DNA from: Litorivita sp040371945
Lineage (GTDB): Bacteria > Pseudomonadota > Alphaproteobacteria > Rhodobacterales > Rhodobacteraceae
DNA: 64,000 nt
Assembly (NCBI RefSeq): GCF_040371945.1
Contig: NZ_BAABWS010000001.1
Coordinates: 1,426,001-1,490,000, forward strand
Direction: 5' to 3'
The notes under the pieces were generated by a model. It did not search any database. It saw only the letters and a list, made by a program, of their open reading frames with translations, and was not told where the DNA came from. Of this stretch, positions 24,487 through 34,057 are shown piece by piece. Made by a program: the position numbers and the translations under genes. Numbering within the stretch: position 1 is the stretch's first letter; the number at the start of each line of letters is the position of its first letter.

Positions 24487-26871
24487 TCAGGCCGCGTCCG
24501 ATGCCGCCTTGGCGCGGATCACCTCGCTCACCTCCTTGGCGGGCATCGGGCGATGGAACAAGAAGCCTTGGAAATGATCGACCTGCGCCAATTCCAAGGC
24601 CTCGGCCTCGGCCGTGTTTTCCACGCCTTCGACCACGACGACCCGCCCGTTGGCCCGCGCAATCGCGCTTAGCGAGACGATCATCGTCAAGCTGGTCGGA
24701 CGCAAATGACAGTTTTGCACCAAAGAGCGGTCGATCTTGATCACATCGCATTCGATGTCGTCCAGATTGCTCAAACAGGAATAGCCGCTGCCGAAATCAT
24801 CGATCGCCAGCTTGACGCCCAAAGCGCGCAGACCCGAAATATTCTGCGCCACGCGGGTGTTGCGCGGCAAGAACTGGTCTTCGGTGATCTCCAGCCATAG
24901 CCGCTCGGGCGCGCAGCGCTCGGACTTGAGCACCCGCGCCACAAGCGCGCTCAGATCGGGGCGGTCAAACTCGCTGGCCGAGACGTTGACCGAAATTTGC
25001 ACCTCCCGCGGCCATGCCCGCCCGTCGCGCAGCGCCCGCCGCATCACCCATTCGGTCAAATCGCCGCTGCACCCTTCGGCGGCGGCAATCTCCACCACTT
25101 TTTGCGGATTGATCGGCCCAAGCTCCGGATGGGTCCAGCGCAGCAAAGCCTCCACCGCCCAGACGCGGCGATCATCGCCCGAGACAATCGGTTGATAGGC
25201 CAGATCCATTGCATCCTCGCTCAGCGCCGCGCGCAAATCGCGCGCAACAATCGCATTGCGCCGATGCGCCGCGCCAAGGGTCTCCTCATAAAAACCGACC
25301 TGCGATTTCCAGATTTTCTTTTGGTTCTTGAGCGCGACATCCGCCTCGAATTCAAGCTGCTCGATGGTTTTTGCCCCCAAGGCGCAAGAGGAGGCCCCGA
25401 TGGTGCATTGCATCTGCAAGGCGCGCCCGTCGAAATCGAACATCCCGCTCAGATGGCGGTGCAACCGCTCGGTCGCGCTGGCGAATTCCTGTGCAGTCTC
25501 ACAGATATGGAAGATCAGATATTCATCCCCGCCCTTGCGGCACACCACCTTGCAAGGCAGTTCGATCTGCTCCAACCGCTCGGAAATCGCCGTCAAAAGC
25601 CGATCGCCCGCACGGTGGCCAAAGCTGTCATTCGTGCGTTTGAGGTTATCGGCGTCAATAAAGCAAAGCCCCAGATGGAACTGCTCCTGCCATGCCAGCC
25701 GCTCGGCGATCATCGCCTCGACTTGGCGCAGGAATTCGCGGTGATTGGGCAGGCCGGTCATATTGTCGTGGGTCGCCAAACGATGCGCCTCGGCCAACGC
25801 CAGAACCTCTTCGGACACATCCTTGATATAGCCGTTGTAATAGGTGCCGCCACTTTCGCGCAGATCGGCGCGCCGTCCGGCCACCTCCAAAGTGCGCGCG
25901 CTTTCGCCCCTCTCGGTGCGGGTGATGCGAAAACAAAACTCTTCGGGCACCTCCCCGTGCAAGCCGAGCAACCCTTCAAGAAGCGCGCGGCAATGGGCCG
26001 AAGCCGCCCGATGGCCGGAAGCCTCGATCAGATCGGGAATCGATAGAGTGCCGACCGTCTCAGGCAGTCCCAAAATCCGGTGCACCGGATCGGCAAGGGT
26101 GATCAGCTTGAGATCTTCATCCGTTTGCCAGATGCAATTGTCAAAACGGGTCTGGTCATTGCCGATCATCAGATCGAGCAACTCCATCTGGAACTCCGCC
26201 TTCAAACGGCGCGAGAATTCTTGCACAAAGGCTTGGTGGTGATGCCCCACCGATACCATGACCACCACAAAGAAAATCAGCGTCACAATCGAGAAAGGCA
26301 CGACCATCTCCGGCAGGCCGAAAAAGATCGTCGGAGGCACCGCGATGGTCAAAACGCCAATATAGCTCAGCGCCGCCAAGGGCACCGGATAAAGCGCGAT
26401 GGCCCCGCCCGCCACCATCCCCGCCGTCAGGGCGCTGACAAAGGCGATCTCCTCGCTGGTCCCGCCAAAGGCGATCACCGTCAAAGGATAGCACCAGATC
26501 AGCCCCAAGAGCACCGAACTCACAACGATCTTGCCGATGCTGCGCGCACTGGCGCGGGAGTGTTTGCGCTGCGTCTTCTTTCGCGACGGGCGCAACAGCT
26601 CTGTGCCCCCGAGGCCGAAAACCAGCAAGCACCACGCCCAATCGGCGCCCGACATCAACCCCAAGCGCAACTCCAAGATGGCAAAGGCGGCGGCGTTGAG
26701 CAGATTGGCGATCATCATCACGGGGGTGAGCGAGAAAATCGTGTTGAGCTGGTGATAGCGCAGCAGCGGCAAAAACCCTTCGGAGTGATGCGTCTGCGCG
26801 CCGTCACTGAGCATTGCGCGGCGATCCGAGATCGCGCCCAACCTGCGAAAGACCTGATCCAATATGATCAA
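24487..26871 (-). CDS. Membrane-bound GGDEF-EAL protein (cyclic-di-GMP turnover)
   Basis: A 794-residue signalling protein. Residues about 45-225 hold six or seven hydrophobic segments (MASE-like sensor), followed by a PAS-like region (about 235-370), a GGDEF domain with RKGGDEYLIF (about 471) and an EAL domain from about 540. The EAL catalytic residues look intact: EALLRW, NVSASEF, LEITEDQ, DDFGSGYS, KIDR and EGVE. The GGDEF site reads GGDEY and no RxxD inhibitory site precedes it, so phosphodiesterase activity is the safer prediction. The frame opens at a TTG; an ATG at 26814 is possible but would trim conserved-looking sequence. Convergent with the shikimate-dehydrogenase gene. Confidence 0.88.
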   Translation of the reverse strand: MIILDQVFRRLGAISDRRAMLSDGAQTHHSEGFLPLLRYHQLNTIFSLTPVMMIANLLNAAAFAILELRLGLMSGADWAWCLLVFGLGGTELLRPSRKKTQRKHSRASARSIGKIVVSSVLLGLIWCYPLTVIAFGGTSEEIAFVSALTAGMVAGGAIALYPVPLAALSYIGVLTIAVPPTIFFGLPEMVVPFSIVTLIFFVVVMVSVGHHHQAFVQEFSRRLKAEFQMELLDLMIGNDQTRFDNCIWQTDEDLKLITLADPVHRILGLPETVGTLSIPDLIEASGHRAASAHCRALLEGLLGLHGEVPEEFCFRITRTERGESARTLEVAGRRADLRESGGTYYNGYIKDVSEEVLALAEAHRLATHDNMTGLPNHREFLRQVEAMIAERLAWQEQFHLGLCFIDADNLKRTNDSFGHRAGDRLLTAISERLEQIELPCKVVCRKGGDEYLIFHICETAQEFASATERLHRHLSGMFDFDGRALQMQCTIGASSCALGAKTIEQLEFEADVALKNQKKIWKSQVGFYEETLGAAHRRNAIVARDLRAALSEDAMDLAYQPIVSGDDRRVWAVEALLRWTHPELGPINPQKVVEIAAAEGCSGDLTEWVMRRALRDGRAWPREVQISVNVSASEFDRPDLSALVARVLKSERCAPERLWLEITEDQFLPRNTRVAQNISGLRALGVKLAIDDFGSGYSCLSNLDDIECDVIKIDRSLVQNCHLRPTSLTMIVSLSAIARANGRVVVVEGVENTAEAEALELAQVDHFQGFLFHRPMPAKEVSEVIRAKAASDAA

Positions 26872-27135
26872 GAGCCACCAACCTTGTTACCGTTTCACCC
26901 CGCAAGAGAATGGTTAGGAAAAGCTAATATTGGGTTAAATTGGGCGAAAACATCAAAAAACATGCATATATGAGGCCCGCGCGGACGGCGCAAAGGGACG
27001 CGGCGCGCGCGGCGGACACCCTTGACAAGAGCGCGCGCAATTTGGGATGAACGGCCTATGGGGCCTGCGGCGGCCTCGTGAGGCGCCAGCCAAACCCCGC
27101 ATCCTGCGACACCTAAACCTAGGGAAGGATGTATT

Positions 27136-27342
27136 ATGGCGTCTCCGACGGAAATCACTCCAAATCAACTCGCCCGTTTGGTCGGCACCCCCGATTGCCC
27201 CACGCTCATTAATGTTCGCATCGATGAGGATTTTGCCCAAGATCCCCAGCTTTTGCCCAGCGCGCGGCGCCATGCCGCCCCATCAAACGGCGCGCGGCAC
27301 TATGCGCCCCCTGCTGCGCACGCGCGCCGGAGCGCCCCGTGA
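27136..27342 (+). pseudogene. Truncated rhodanese / chromate-resistance protein, N-terminal remnant
   Basis: Sixty-eight codons starting MASPTEITPNQLARLVGTPD with a good GGAAGGA ribosome site. The first 46 residues read as the start of a rhodanese domain (LINVRIDEDFAQDPQLLPSA) of the sulfurtransferase/chromate-resistance type often found before chrA. Homology-like sequence then stops and about 20 Ala/Arg/Pro-rich residues follow, ending in GTGA, which overlaps the chrA start. The catalytic Cys loop and everything after it is missing. An internal deletion that fused the gene start to chrA explains it best. The peptide may now serve only to couple translation. The 264 bases before it (26872-27135) hold no gene I can see. 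Confidence 0.65.
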
Positions 27343-28646
27343 GCGCCGCCGCGCAGACCCGCGCCGCGCCGCCCACCCGCGCCGAGGCCTTCGGGGTTTT
27401 CCTCAAAATCGGGCTGTTGTCCTTTGGCGGCCCCGCAGCGCAAATCGCCCTGATGCACCGGATATTGGTCGACGAGCGCGCATGGCTCACCGAACAGCAA
27501 TTCCTCAACGCGCTGAGCTTTTGCATGTTGCTTCCGGGGCCGGAGGCCATGCAACTGGCGACCTATGCGGGCTGGCGCTTGCACGGGATACGCGGCGGTT
27601 TGGTCGCCGGATTGCTGTTTGTCCTGCCAGGGGCGATGGTGATCGCCGCGATTGCCGCGCTCTATATGCACTATGCGCAAATGCCCCTGCTCGGCACGGT
27701 GTTTTTGGGCGTGCAGGCGGCGGCAGTCGCCATCGTGCTTGAGGCCCTGCTGCGCGTGGCCAAACGCGCCTTGCGCCAGCGCGCCCATTGGACCATCGCC
27801 GCGCTGGCCTTTGTCGGTATTTTCCTCCTCAGCCTGCCTTATCCGCTCATCGTTCTGGCCGCAGGCCTCTATGGCGCGGTGTTTTTGCGCCGCAATGCGG
27901 ACGCGCAGATGCCGCCCAGCAGCCGCGCCCATAGCCCGCGCTCGGGGACCTCGATGGCGCGCACGGCGGGCACAATTGCGGCCGGATTGGTGATCTGGGC
28001 CGCGCCTTTGGTGCTGCTTGCCGCACTGGCGCGCGAGACGATCCTGCCAATGCTGGGGCTGTTTTTCTCCAAACTCGCGGTGGTCACCTTTGGCGGGGCC
28101 TATGCCGTTCTGGCCTATATGGCGCAGGACGTGGTCACCGGATTTGGATGGCTGAGCGCGGCGGAAATGATGGATGGCCTCGGATTGGCCGAAACCACAC
28201 CTGGCCCGTTGATCCTTGTCACGCAATTCGTGGGGATGATGGCGGGGTTTCACGCGGGCGGCACCGCCATGGGTTTTGCGGGCGGCGCGGTGGTGCTGTG
28301 GGCGACCTTCGCGCCGTGTTTCTTGTGGATATTCGCGGGGGCGCCCTACATCGAATGGATGGCCGCGCAGCCGCGATTGAACGCCGCGCTACAGGCCATC
28401 ACCGCCGCCGTTGTCGGCGTGATCTTGAACCTGTCTCTATGGTTCGCTTTGCATGTGCTCTTTGGCGCAGTTACCCGCGAAACCTATGGCCCGCTGACCC
28501 TATGGAGCCCCGATCCGGCGACGTTCAGCTTGCCCGCCGCCGCGCTTATCGCGCTTGCGGCGCTCTTGCTGTTGCGGCTGCATCTGGGCGTGGTCTGGAC
28601 CTTGGTGACTTGCGCGGGGGCCGCGTGGGGGGTCGGGTTATTTTAG
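27339..28646 (+). CDS. chrA: Chromate transporter ChrA (long-chain CHR family)
   Basis: A 435-residue membrane protein made of two homologous CHR halves. The first carries FLKIGLLSFGGPAAQIALMH (residues about 22-41) and LLPGPEAMQLATYAG; the second carries FSKLAVVTFGGAYAVLAYMA (about 245-264) and ETTPGPLILVTQF. The repeat of (F)GGP/PGP motifs is diagnostic. It exports chromate, or moves an oxyanion such as sulfate. The GTG start overlaps the stop of the truncated rhodanese gene. Ends eight bases before the convergent sulfotransferase gene. Confidence 0.9.
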   Translation: MSAAAQTRAAPPTRAEAFGVFLKIGLLSFGGPAAQIALMHRILVDERAWLTEQQFLNALSFCMLLPGPEAMQLATYAGWRLHGIRGGLVAGLLFVLPGAMVIAAIAALYMHYAQMPLLGTVFLGVQAAAVAIVLEALLRVAKRALRQRAHWTIAALAFVGIFLLSLPYPLIVLAAGLYGAVFLRRNADAQMPPSSRAHSPRSGTSMARTAGTIAAGLVIWAAPLVLLAALARETILPMLGLFFSKLAVVTFGGAYAVLAYMAQDVVTGFGWLSAAEMMDGLGLAETTPGPLILVTQFVGMMAGFHAGGTAMGFAGGAVVLWATFAPCFLWIFAGAPYIEWMAAQPRLNAALQAITAAVVGVILNLSLWFALHVLFGAVTRETYGPLTLWSPDPATFSLPAAALIALAALLLLRLHLGVVWTLVTCAGAAWGVGLF

Positions 28647-28653
28647 CCCCGCC

Positions 28654-29388
28654 CTAAAGCGCGTAGCCATAGACCGCGAAATCCACGGCGTAGATATCGC
28701 GCACCAAGGCGCGCTCTTCCTCGCCGTAATATTCCGCCGTCTTGTCATCGGCCCCCGAGGAATGGTGCTTGCCGAACTGCTGGTAATCCTCGCCTTCGCT
28801 ATCGCCGAAAAGCTCCAGCTTCAGCTTCAAAAAGTCATGTTTGAAATTCTCGAAATGCCCGATGTAGGAGGTCTCGAACCCAGCCAACCGTCCCGTCAAC
28901 CGCGCCTGCGTCATATAATGGATGTCACGCTCGCGGTCGGGGCGGCGCGACAGGCGGCGCAGGAATTCGACGAATTGCGGGCGCGCATCGGGTTTGAACC
29001 CGAACATCGGCAAATGGCGCTTTCGCTCCCATTCATTGGTCATCAGCTTGTCGAGATAGGCCGACAACACGCGGCTATAGGGGTCGCGGACAAAGCAAAA
29101 ATGGCGATACCCGCCATCGGGCGAAAACATCGCGTCGATCTCGGCGTCGCTATAGCTGTCGAGCATCCGCAGCGGAGAGGCGCTGCGATCATGCACTTTG
29201 CGCGGCTCCATCTCGACGGGCGCACCGGAGGCTTGGTCGATCATGTATTTCTTGATCGAGGTGCAGGCGACCTTGGGCGTTTCATGATACACGATGCGGC
29301 GCGCCTCATCGATATTGAGCAGATAATTCATCTTGCCAAAGGCCAGATCAAAGCGATCCGCAAGCTCGTGTTGTTTTTCGGGTGTCAT
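28654..29388 (-). CDS. Sulfotransferase family 2 (carbohydrate sulfotransferase-like)
   Basis: A 244-residue cytoplasmic protein predicted to transfer sulfate from PAPS to a glycan. The 5'-phosphosulfate loop is seen as ETPKVACTSIKK (about residues 36-47) and the 3'-phosphate site as VRDPYSRVLSAY (about 100-111), both typical of the Sulfotransfer_2 family. ATG 29388 follows AAAGAGG; the frame is open further upstream without support. The 249 bases to the next gene (29389-29637) show no gene. It sits at the edge of a glycan locus. Confidence 0.85.
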   Translation of the reverse strand: MTPEKQHELADRFDLAFGKMNYLLNIDEARRIVYHETPKVACTSIKKYMIDQASGAPVEMEPRKVHDRSASPLRMLDSYSDAEIDAMFSPDGGYRHFCFVRDPYSRVLSAYLDKLMTNEWERKRHLPMFGFKPDARPQFVEFLRRLSRRPDRERDIHYMTQARLTGRLAGFETSYIGHFENFKHDFLKLKLELFGDSEGEDYQQFGKHHSSGADDKTAEYYGEEERALVRDIYAVDFAVYGYAL

Positions 29389-29637
29389 GAAAACCTCTTT
29401 TGTAACGCACCAAATACCCTGTGACCCATACCGGCGCAACACAGTCTTGCGCCGCGCCGCGCCAGCGTCAACACCCTTGATGACGCTGCGGGATGGATTG
29501 AAATAGCGCGACATTCCCCCTGCCCCGCGCGGGGGCAAAGCGTTAGAAAGCACCTGTTTTCTTTGGCCGATAAGGTTGCTCCGGCCCCTTGGGTCGTTTA
29601 ACAGTCGCGCCAGACAAGTCGAATTCAGGACCAGCCG

Positions 29638-30534
29638 ATGCCAAAGCCCAAGCCCGCTGCACATGACGATGCCCCGCATTTCGGTGTTCTCGAACAAGCC
29701 ATACTCGGCGCGGCAGGTTTCGAAGCCTTCCACGAGAGCGCACAATCGCAGGCGCTTTTGGCCGGTATTCTGGACCAAGCGCAAGACGCCGAGGTGGTCT
29801 CCTTTGATGTGTTCGACACGGTGCTGTGGCGCGATGGCAAAAGCGAATTGGAGCGGTTTCACGACGTGGCCACGCGGTTTGCCGCGCAGCTTTCGGGCGA
29901 TGCGGCCCCATCGGCGCGGGCCTGCCTGACGGCGCGGCTGACCTGCGCCTCGCACGCCTATCAACTGTCGGAAATGGTCGAGCACACCACCGAAGGACGG
30001 CTCAGCGATATCGCGCTCAATATGATGCACGCGCTGCGTCTTGAGGGCGAGCGCAAGCAATGGGCCGAAAAATGGTGCGAGACCGAGATCGAGATCGAAA
30101 CCGAACAATTGCGCATCGCGCCCTTTATCGACGATCTGATCGACCGGCTGGTCGATATGGACAAACAGGTGATCTTTGTCTCGGACATGTATCTACAGGC
30201 CGATCAGATCCAGACCCTTTTGGAAAACTGCGGCTGCGATATGAGCCGCGTCGCGCATCTGGTCTCGACCGCCGACACGCGGATCAACAAACGCAGCGGC
30301 ACGATTTTCCCCTATCTGTCCAAGATGATGGATGTCGCCCCCGAGGAATTTTTGCATATGGGCGACAGCCTGACCTCGGATTTCCGCAAACCCATCGAAG
30401 CGGGCTGGGCCGCGCGTTACCTGCCGGTGCCGCGCAAAATCTTGCAAGAGCGCCGCGACAGCCATTTCAAAACCATCGAGACGGTCTTCGGCCAGCGCAA
30501 GCTGCCTTTGCCCATGTCTGTGCCAACCGTTTGA
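29638..30534 (+). CDS. HAD-superfamily hydrolase-like protein (COG5610-like, N-terminal half)
   Basis: A 298-residue HAD fold. Motif I is SFDVFDTVLWR with the nucleophilic Asp near residue 57; Phe stands two residues later, where phosphatases have Asp. VIFVSDMYLQ carries motif II, and HMGDSLTSDF carries the acidic motif IV. It corresponds to the first half of the larger protein at 35650-37776. The second half of that protein is matched by the N-terminus of the next gene, which begins eight bases downstream. Likely to act on a sugar-phosphate or carrier-linked intermediate in glycan synthesis; the exact role is unknown. Confidence 0.82.
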   Translation: MPKPKPAAHDDAPHFGVLEQAILGAAGFEAFHESAQSQALLAGILDQAQDAEVVSFDVFDTVLWRDGKSELERFHDVATRFAAQLSGDAAPSARACLTARLTCASHAYQLSEMVEHTTEGRLSDIALNMMHALRLEGERKQWAEKWCETEIEIETEQLRIAPFIDDLIDRLVDMDKQVIFVSDMYLQADQIQTLLENCGCDMSRVAHLVSTADTRINKRSGTIFPYLSKMMDVAPEEFLHMGDSLTSDFRKPIEAGWAARYLPVPRKILQERRDSHFKTIETVFGQRKLPLPMSVPTV

Positions 30535-30541
30535 ATAGATT

Positions 30542-33103
30542 ATGACCCAAAAATACACCAATCTCCTCGGGCCTGTTTTCCTTCACTGGATTGCGCAGCT
30601 TCACGACAAACTGGCCTTTTTGGCGCAAACCAAGGGGCGCAAGGCGCTCTATTGCACCCGGTCGGGCAAACGCATCGAAGACATGATGACCGCCTATGCG
30701 GGCACCGATCTGCCCTTTGACGCAGAGCTTTTCGGCATCTCGCGCATTTCGGCGTGCAAAGCCGGTGCGCCCTATCCCGAGACCTTTGCCACCGCCCATC
30801 AGATCACCGCCGAGTCGCTCCAAAACGTGACGCTGGGCGATTTGTGCCGCGCCTATCTGCAATATGAATGGGACGAGAAAAATCCCCATATGGCCACGCT
30901 CGGCAAATTGCGCCAACCCTACACCGAGGCCAATTTCCGCAGCCTGATCGCCGCCAATGATCCCGCCTCGACCTTCTTTCGCGAGCGGCTGATCGCCAGC
31001 CATGAGGGCCTCAAGACGTGGTTTGAAACCCACCTGAAGGCCAAGGGCGACCGCCATGACAACCAAGGCTATGTCTTGGTGGATTCGGGCTGGAAAGGCT
31101 CGATCCAGCGGATGCTCACCCATGCTTTCCCCGAATACGGCTTTGAGGGCATGTATTTTGGCGTCATGGATGACGCACCCATGGCGGGGCGTTACGGCGT
31201 GCTTTTCGATGCACCCGCCTATACTCCGGCGCAGCCGCAAACCGTGTTCATCACCCACCGCCATTTGATCGAAACGATCTTGGAGCCCAACGCCCCTTCG
31301 GTCGAGGAACTGGTCGGCGGTCCCAATGATGCCCTCGCCCGCGCGCAGCTCAAAGCCGTGCAAGACGAATTGCCCGACGCCGAGCAGGACGCGCTTTATC
31401 TGGGCATTCTCGACTATATCCGCAAAAACGCCCATCTGACGCCCGACCAGATTTACATCGACTACCACAAGGCCCTGCCCAAACTGGTGCCGATGCTGGT
31501 CACGCCCGACCGGAACGACGCCGTGGCCTTGGCGGGCAAGGACCGGTCGGTCGATTTCGGACGCCAAGGCGATGTGCCGGTGCTGCGCGATGCGGCCAGC
31601 AAACAATCGAGCGAGCAGCGCATCCAGCATTCGCTATGGCCGCAGGGCCAGATCGCATTGGAATACGAGACCAAAAAAGCCCGCGCCTTGCAATTGCAGG
31701 TCTCCAGCGTCGACGAGAAATCCTCCTTCTTTGCCTCGCATGAAAAGGCCGGACTGTCGCCCAAAGCCGCCGCCGCAGCCAAACGCAAACCCGCAGATTG
31801 GGCCGGATCGGTCGCCGTGGTCACCCGCACCAAAAACCGCCCGCTGCTCTTCAAACGCGCGGCGCAATCGGTGGCCAAACAGACGTGGAAAAACCTGCAA
31901 TGGGTCGTGGTCAATGATGGCGGCGAAACCGAATCCGTGCATGAGATCATCGCCCGCAGCGGCGTCGACCCCACCCGCATCACCGTGATCACCAACCCCG
32001 AAAGTGTCGGGATGGAAGCCGCCTCCAACATGGGCGTGCGCGCCGTCGATACCGAATTTGTGGTGATCCACGACGACGACGACCAATGGGAGCCGGATTT
32101 CCTGCGCGAGAGCGTCGAGTTCTTGCAAGCCCCGCGCGCCGCTGCGGCCAATTTCGAAGGCGTGCTGTCGCGCGCATGGCGGGTCTCCGAGCAGATCAAG
32201 AATGACGAGGTCATCATCCACAAATCCGAACCCTATATGCCATGGGTTTCGGAGGTCTCCTTGACCCAAATGGCGGTGGGCAATTTCTTTGCCCCGATCA
32301 GCTTCCTCTATCGCCGCTGGGTCTATGACGAGGTCGGCGGCTATGACGAAAGCCTGCCGGTTTTGGGCGATTGGCGCTTCAACCTCGATTTCCTGATGAA
32401 GGCCAATATCGGCTTTCTGGACGCCTACCTGTCGCACTACCACCACCGCGATATGGGCGACAGCACCCGCGACGGCGTCTATGCCAATTCGATCACCGGC
32501 GGGCGCAGCCTGCACGGGCAATATTTCTCGGTGGTCACCAATGCCATCATGCGCGACCCCGATGTGCCCGACGGGTTGCGCATCGCCATCGCCAATGCCC
32601 ATAGCCAGCGCGTGATGGAGCATAATTTCGCCTCGACCCGAGGGGCGGTGCAACATCTGGAAAAACGGCTCGACCATCACATGGGTGTGTCGTGGAACAA
32701 CCAAAAAGCCATTTTGAAAGAGTTCTACCCCGACACCGCCGCTGGCAAAGACCCCGCGCAGATGCCCGGACCCGCGCCGCAACTGCCGCAGGTCGATATG
32801 GACCATATCCAGCGCTCGGTGAAAGCCGCCCTGCCGCGCAGCGCCTCGCCGCGCCGGATCGCGTCGCGCATCCGCTGGACCATGCGGCTGGCCGCCCTGT
32901 CGGACCCTGCGCAGCGGCGCAAATACCTGCCCAAGCTGTTGCCGCTGATCCCCAGCCCCGAGGATTTCGACCACATCACCTATCTGCGTCTGTATCCCGA
33001 AATCTGGGCCACGCCCTATAACGGCAAGGGGGAATTGCTGCCCTATCACCACTATCTTGTCGAAGGGTTCGAAAAGGGCTTCGAGCGCCCGACGCTGGGC
33101 TGA
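30542..33103 (+). CDS. Fusion protein: HAD-partner domain + family 2 glycosyltransferase + HYxxxG tail
   Basis: An 853-residue protein of three parts. Residues about 1-330 resemble the C-terminal half of the HAD-type protein at 35650-37776 (ALYCTRSGKR, FGISRIS and YVLVDSGWKGSIQRML match FLTRDG, LALSRRSG and ILLVDIGYSGTVLKSL there). Residues about 423-650 are a GT-A fold glycosyltransferase (VAVVTRTKNRPLLFKRA, VVVNDGG and the metal motif HDDDDQWEPD near 509). The last 45 residues end in YHHYLVEGFEKGFE, a short motif common at the ends of polysaccharide glycosyltransferases. Translated eight bases after the HAD gene, so the two probably form one functional unit. Confidence 0.83.
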   Translation: MTQKYTNLLGPVFLHWIAQLHDKLAFLAQTKGRKALYCTRSGKRIEDMMTAYAGTDLPFDAELFGISRISACKAGAPYPETFATAHQITAESLQNVTLGDLCRAYLQYEWDEKNPHMATLGKLRQPYTEANFRSLIAANDPASTFFRERLIASHEGLKTWFETHLKAKGDRHDNQGYVLVDSGWKGSIQRMLTHAFPEYGFEGMYFGVMDDAPMAGRYGVLFDAPAYTPAQPQTVFITHRHLIETILEPNAPSVEELVGGPNDALARAQLKAVQDELPDAEQDALYLGILDYIRKNAHLTPDQIYIDYHKALPKLVPMLVTPDRNDAVALAGKDRSVDFGRQGDVPVLRDAASKQSSEQRIQHSLWPQGQIALEYETKKARALQLQVSSVDEKSSFFASHEKAGLSPKAAAAAKRKPADWAGSVAVVTRTKNRPLLFKRAAQSVAKQTWKNLQWVVVNDGGETESVHEIIARSGVDPTRITVITNPESVGMEAASNMGVRAVDTEFVVIHDDDDQWEPDFLRESVEFLQAPRAAAANFEGVLSRAWRVSEQIKNDEVIIHKSEPYMPWVSEVSLTQMAVGNFFAPISFLYRRWVYDEVGGYDESLPVLGDWRFNLDFLMKANIGFLDAYLSHYHHRDMGDSTRDGVYANSITGGRSLHGQYFSVVTNAIMRDPDVPDGLRIAIANAHSQRVMEHNFASTRGAVQHLEKRLDHHMGVSWNNQKAILKEFYPDTAAGKDPAQMPGPAPQLPQVDMDHIQRSVKAALPRSASPRRIASRIRWTMRLAALSDPAQRRKYLPKLLPLIPSPEDFDHITYLRLYPEIWATPYNGKGELLPYHHYLVEGFEKGFERPTLG

Positions 33104-33138
33104 CGCGCGTTGCGCTTTGCTAGGACGAGGACATCGCT

Positions 33139-34008
33139 TTGACCACCTTGATCGTGCATCCCGGCTCGCCCAAAACGGCGACCTCGACGTTGCAACATGT
33201 CTTGCGGCTCAACCGCGCGCGGCTGTCGCGGGCGGGGGTGGGGCTGATCTTGCCCGAAGACCTGCGCGGTCACGACTACCTTGGCCTTTATCTGGCCGCC
33301 TACCGCGGCCGCCGCGTCGACAACATTGTCCAAGCCACTGCCGATTTTTTCGCGCCCTATCTGGCGCGCTATGATCGGGTGATCTGCTCCGAAGAGACCT
33401 TTTGCCACGATTTCATGCCCTCGCGAAAATTCGGGACGGGCGGCATCGACCGCGCCGAGCGTGCCGCCGAAATCCTCTCCAATTGCGGCGCGGCGCAGGT
33501 CAAGATCGTGCTCACCATCCGCCCGCAAGCGGCGCTTTTGTCGTCGACCTATGCGCATTTCGTCCACCGCCAACACGAAAGCCGCGATTTCAAAGGCTGG
33601 CTGGATGCCGAGGTCGACCTTGGCGCGCTTTTGTGGCAACCCGCCGTGCGCGCCTTTGAGGCCCGTTTCGGCGCGGCTGCGGTCGATGTGGTGCCGATGT
33701 CGGCCATCGCAGAGGTCGGGATGGACGGATATATGAGCCGCATTCTGACCAGCTTCGGGCTGGGCGGGTTGACGCTCAAACTGGACACCGAGGAGGTGCA
33801 CAACCCCTCGCCCTCGATGCGCGCGGTGCAATTGTGCCGCGTGATGAACCGCGAAGTGCTCAACCCGATGCGGGCCGAATTGGTCAATGACGCATTGGTG
33901 GATATTTTTCCGGTCGAGGAATTTGGCAAATTCTCGCCGCAAAACTGGACCATGCCCGAGGCTCTGGCGCAAACCTATGCCGAGGATTACGCGGCCGCCT
34001 TGGCCTAG
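33139..34008 (+). CDS. Sulfotransferase-like P-loop protein
   Basis: A 289-residue protein whose N-terminus VHPGSPKTATSTLQ is the PAPS-binding loop type of sulfotransferases (compare PKxGTT). A second motif LTIRPQAALLSSTYAHF sits where the 3'-phosphate site (RxPxxxxxSxY) belongs. TTG 33139 appears to be the start, with GACGAGG upstream. With the enzyme at 28654 it gives the locus two candidate sulfotransferases, suggesting a sulfated surface glycan. The family is fairly clear, the acceptor unknown. Confidence 0.72.
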   Translation: MTTLIVHPGSPKTATSTLQHVLRLNRARLSRAGVGLILPEDLRGHDYLGLYLAAYRGRRVDNIVQATADFFAPYLARYDRVICSEETFCHDFMPSRKFGTGGIDRAERAAEILSNCGAAQVKIVLTIRPQAALLSSTYAHFVHRQHESRDFKGWLDAEVDLGALLWQPAVRAFEARFGAAAVDVVPMSAIAEVGMDGYMSRILTSFGLGGLTLKLDTEEVHNPSPSMRAVQLCRVMNREVLNPMRAELVNDALVDIFPVEEFGKFSPQNWTMPEALAQTYAEDYAAALA

Positions 34009-34057
34009 CTAGGCGCGTGAGCGCGCCGCTGCCGCGCGCGCCTGCCGAGCTTGCCGC

